From Styela clava (taxonomy: Eukaryota > Chordata > Ascidiacea > Stolidobranchia > Styelidae), in NCBI RefSeq assembly GCF_964204865.1, contig NC_135250.1, positions 10,292,001-10,356,000 of the forward strand: 64,000 bases of DNA, given 5' to 3'. The notes beneath the pieces are model-generated. The model did no database searches. It was not told where the DNA came from and saw only the letters and a list, made by a program, of their open reading frames with translations. The translations under genes and the position numbers were made by a program. Below are positions 62,913 through 64,000 of this stretch, one piece after another. Numbering within the stretch: position 1 is the first letter of the stretch; every line of letters begins with the position of its first letter.

Positions 62913-64000
62913 AATAACTAAGATCATCTACATGAACTTAGAATTATAATTTGGATAAATTGGTCGCATTAAAAACACGACAATATTTTGCGAAGACAAT
63001 TACCCCGCACATACAGAATAAATGCTACGATTCGACACAACGGAATAGGCGTCTTTCGCAGAAAACCTAATCTCCAAATTACCACTTTTGCCATAACTCC
63101 CGAACTCTGAACCATATTCATTCCAAACAAAGATGTCACTAATTGCTACAATACATAGGCCTCAAATCATAGCTGAGCTACTGCGAGGAAAATTAGAACA
63201 TGCAGGGTTTCATATAGTAATCATATAGGTGAAAGTGAATAAAATTGAAGCTTGCAAATATTTGGTTGTGTTGTCAAGTGTTTGGGTTACCAAGTTCAGT
63301 ATCGCTCAGTTTGGTGCTATGTGTTAGGAACGCGACTGCCATCGCTCCGCAGATTAGCCTGCAAATTCAACTATTACTGGGATGATCATATAAAACGGTT
63401 TTTGTTTAGCTACTTCCGTTCCCATTCGTAAATGGTCGTGTGCCAGTTTACCACACAATTAATAAGCCCTATCGACTTTCTTCTTTCGCAGGATATGGGA
63501 ATCTTGTCTGGTATCATCTCTTTATTAATATGGCAAAGCAAGTTGACCTTGAGTATTTGTCGCTAGGTGGCAGCGAGTGCGCTCTGTAGGGCGGAGTGTA
63601 CAATTGATAAAGTTCATCTCAAATGCCTGCGTCACATGGAAATGAAACTGATCATGACTTACGCATTGGCGTAAGTGTATATATATTACCTTCAAAACGA
63701 AGTTATTTTGCTTGGAAACACGCTTGAATACTAGCTCTTCAAGCGAGACACAAAGTGATCTGGTTGTTTTCATACATATTCTAGCTAGAGAGATCGAATT
63801 ATGCATCATATCATGCTACTGTAGAAGCAGTTCCGGCGCGTCCTACACTATTACGTCATTAAACGTGTGTCGAATAATCAATAAATATATAGACAGTTGA
63901 CCATTGTTGCCAACATATGCCAGTGCATACTGCATATCAAACTTTTGAATGAAATTCCGAATTCCATTCAACCAATACCCAAAGTTAGCTAAATTAACTT
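62913..64000. other. Intergenic, one SINE
   Basis: Apart from the SINE at 63.3-63.5 kb no feature is supported. Short open frames near 63.5-63.9 kb on both strands overlap each other and have no domain. Confidence 0.5.
63308..63515 (+). mobile_element. Diverged tRNA-derived SINE
   Basis: CAGTTTGGTGCTATGTGTTA and GCAAATTCAAC correspond to eroded A- and B-box regions. The body AATAAGCCCTATCGACTTTC aligns with AAGCCCTCTTATCGACTTTC of the 48.3-kb copy, and the tail has GGATATGGGAATC. Confidence 0.65.

Overview
This is a eukaryotic, AT-rich window from an invertebrate animal. Genes are split by GT-AG introns, long gene-poor stretches separate them, and many small DNA transposons and tRNA-derived SINEs are present. 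The gene set (UNCX-type homeobox gene, DAX/SHP-type nuclear receptor, mitochondrial PDH E1-alpha, secreted CAP/ShKT protein) fits a bilaterian. Short introns, compact homeodomain gene and SINE style make a tunicate my best guess, but this is inference and no single feature proves it.

Layout. 1-13.8 kb: no gene seen. 13.85-17.9 kb (+): a 12-exon gene for a secreted mosaic protein (signal peptide, acidic region, TSP1-like cysteine segment, ShKT domain, Thr/Pro/Arg linker, a duplicated unrecognised module, tandem 12-residue repeats, CAP domain, cysteine-rich tail). 20.98-22.72 kb: decayed hAT transposon with perfect 8-bp target duplication. 25.6-28.6 kb (-): probable 5-exon gene for a small secreted eight-cysteine protein, with a hAT MITE in intron 3. 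29.8-30.7 kb: second hAT relic, transposase remnant on the minus strand. 35.9-40.6 kb (-): three-exon DNA-binding-domain-less nuclear receptor of the NR0B type. 41.8-42.9 kb: a hAT element nested in an older palindromic-ended element. 44.2-46.2 kb (+): three-exon gene for a basic, six-cysteine secreted protein. 48.0-54.7 kb (-): complete 11-exon PDHA gene, with two hAT MITEs and three SINE copies in its introns. 57.2-58.0 kb: fourth coding hAT relic, BED-finger end. 60.7-62.9 kb (+): complete five-exon UNCX/Unc-4 gene with TATA box and poly(A) signal.

The genes do not form a pathway. PDHA is a housekeeping enzyme, UNCX and NR0B are developmental regulators, and the three secreted-protein genes look lineage-specific. 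Exon joins were made by hand; in each of the five well-supported genes every intron has GT-AG ends and the phases keep one frame to the final stop. No bacterial features, CRISPR arrays, rRNA or functional tRNA genes were seen.
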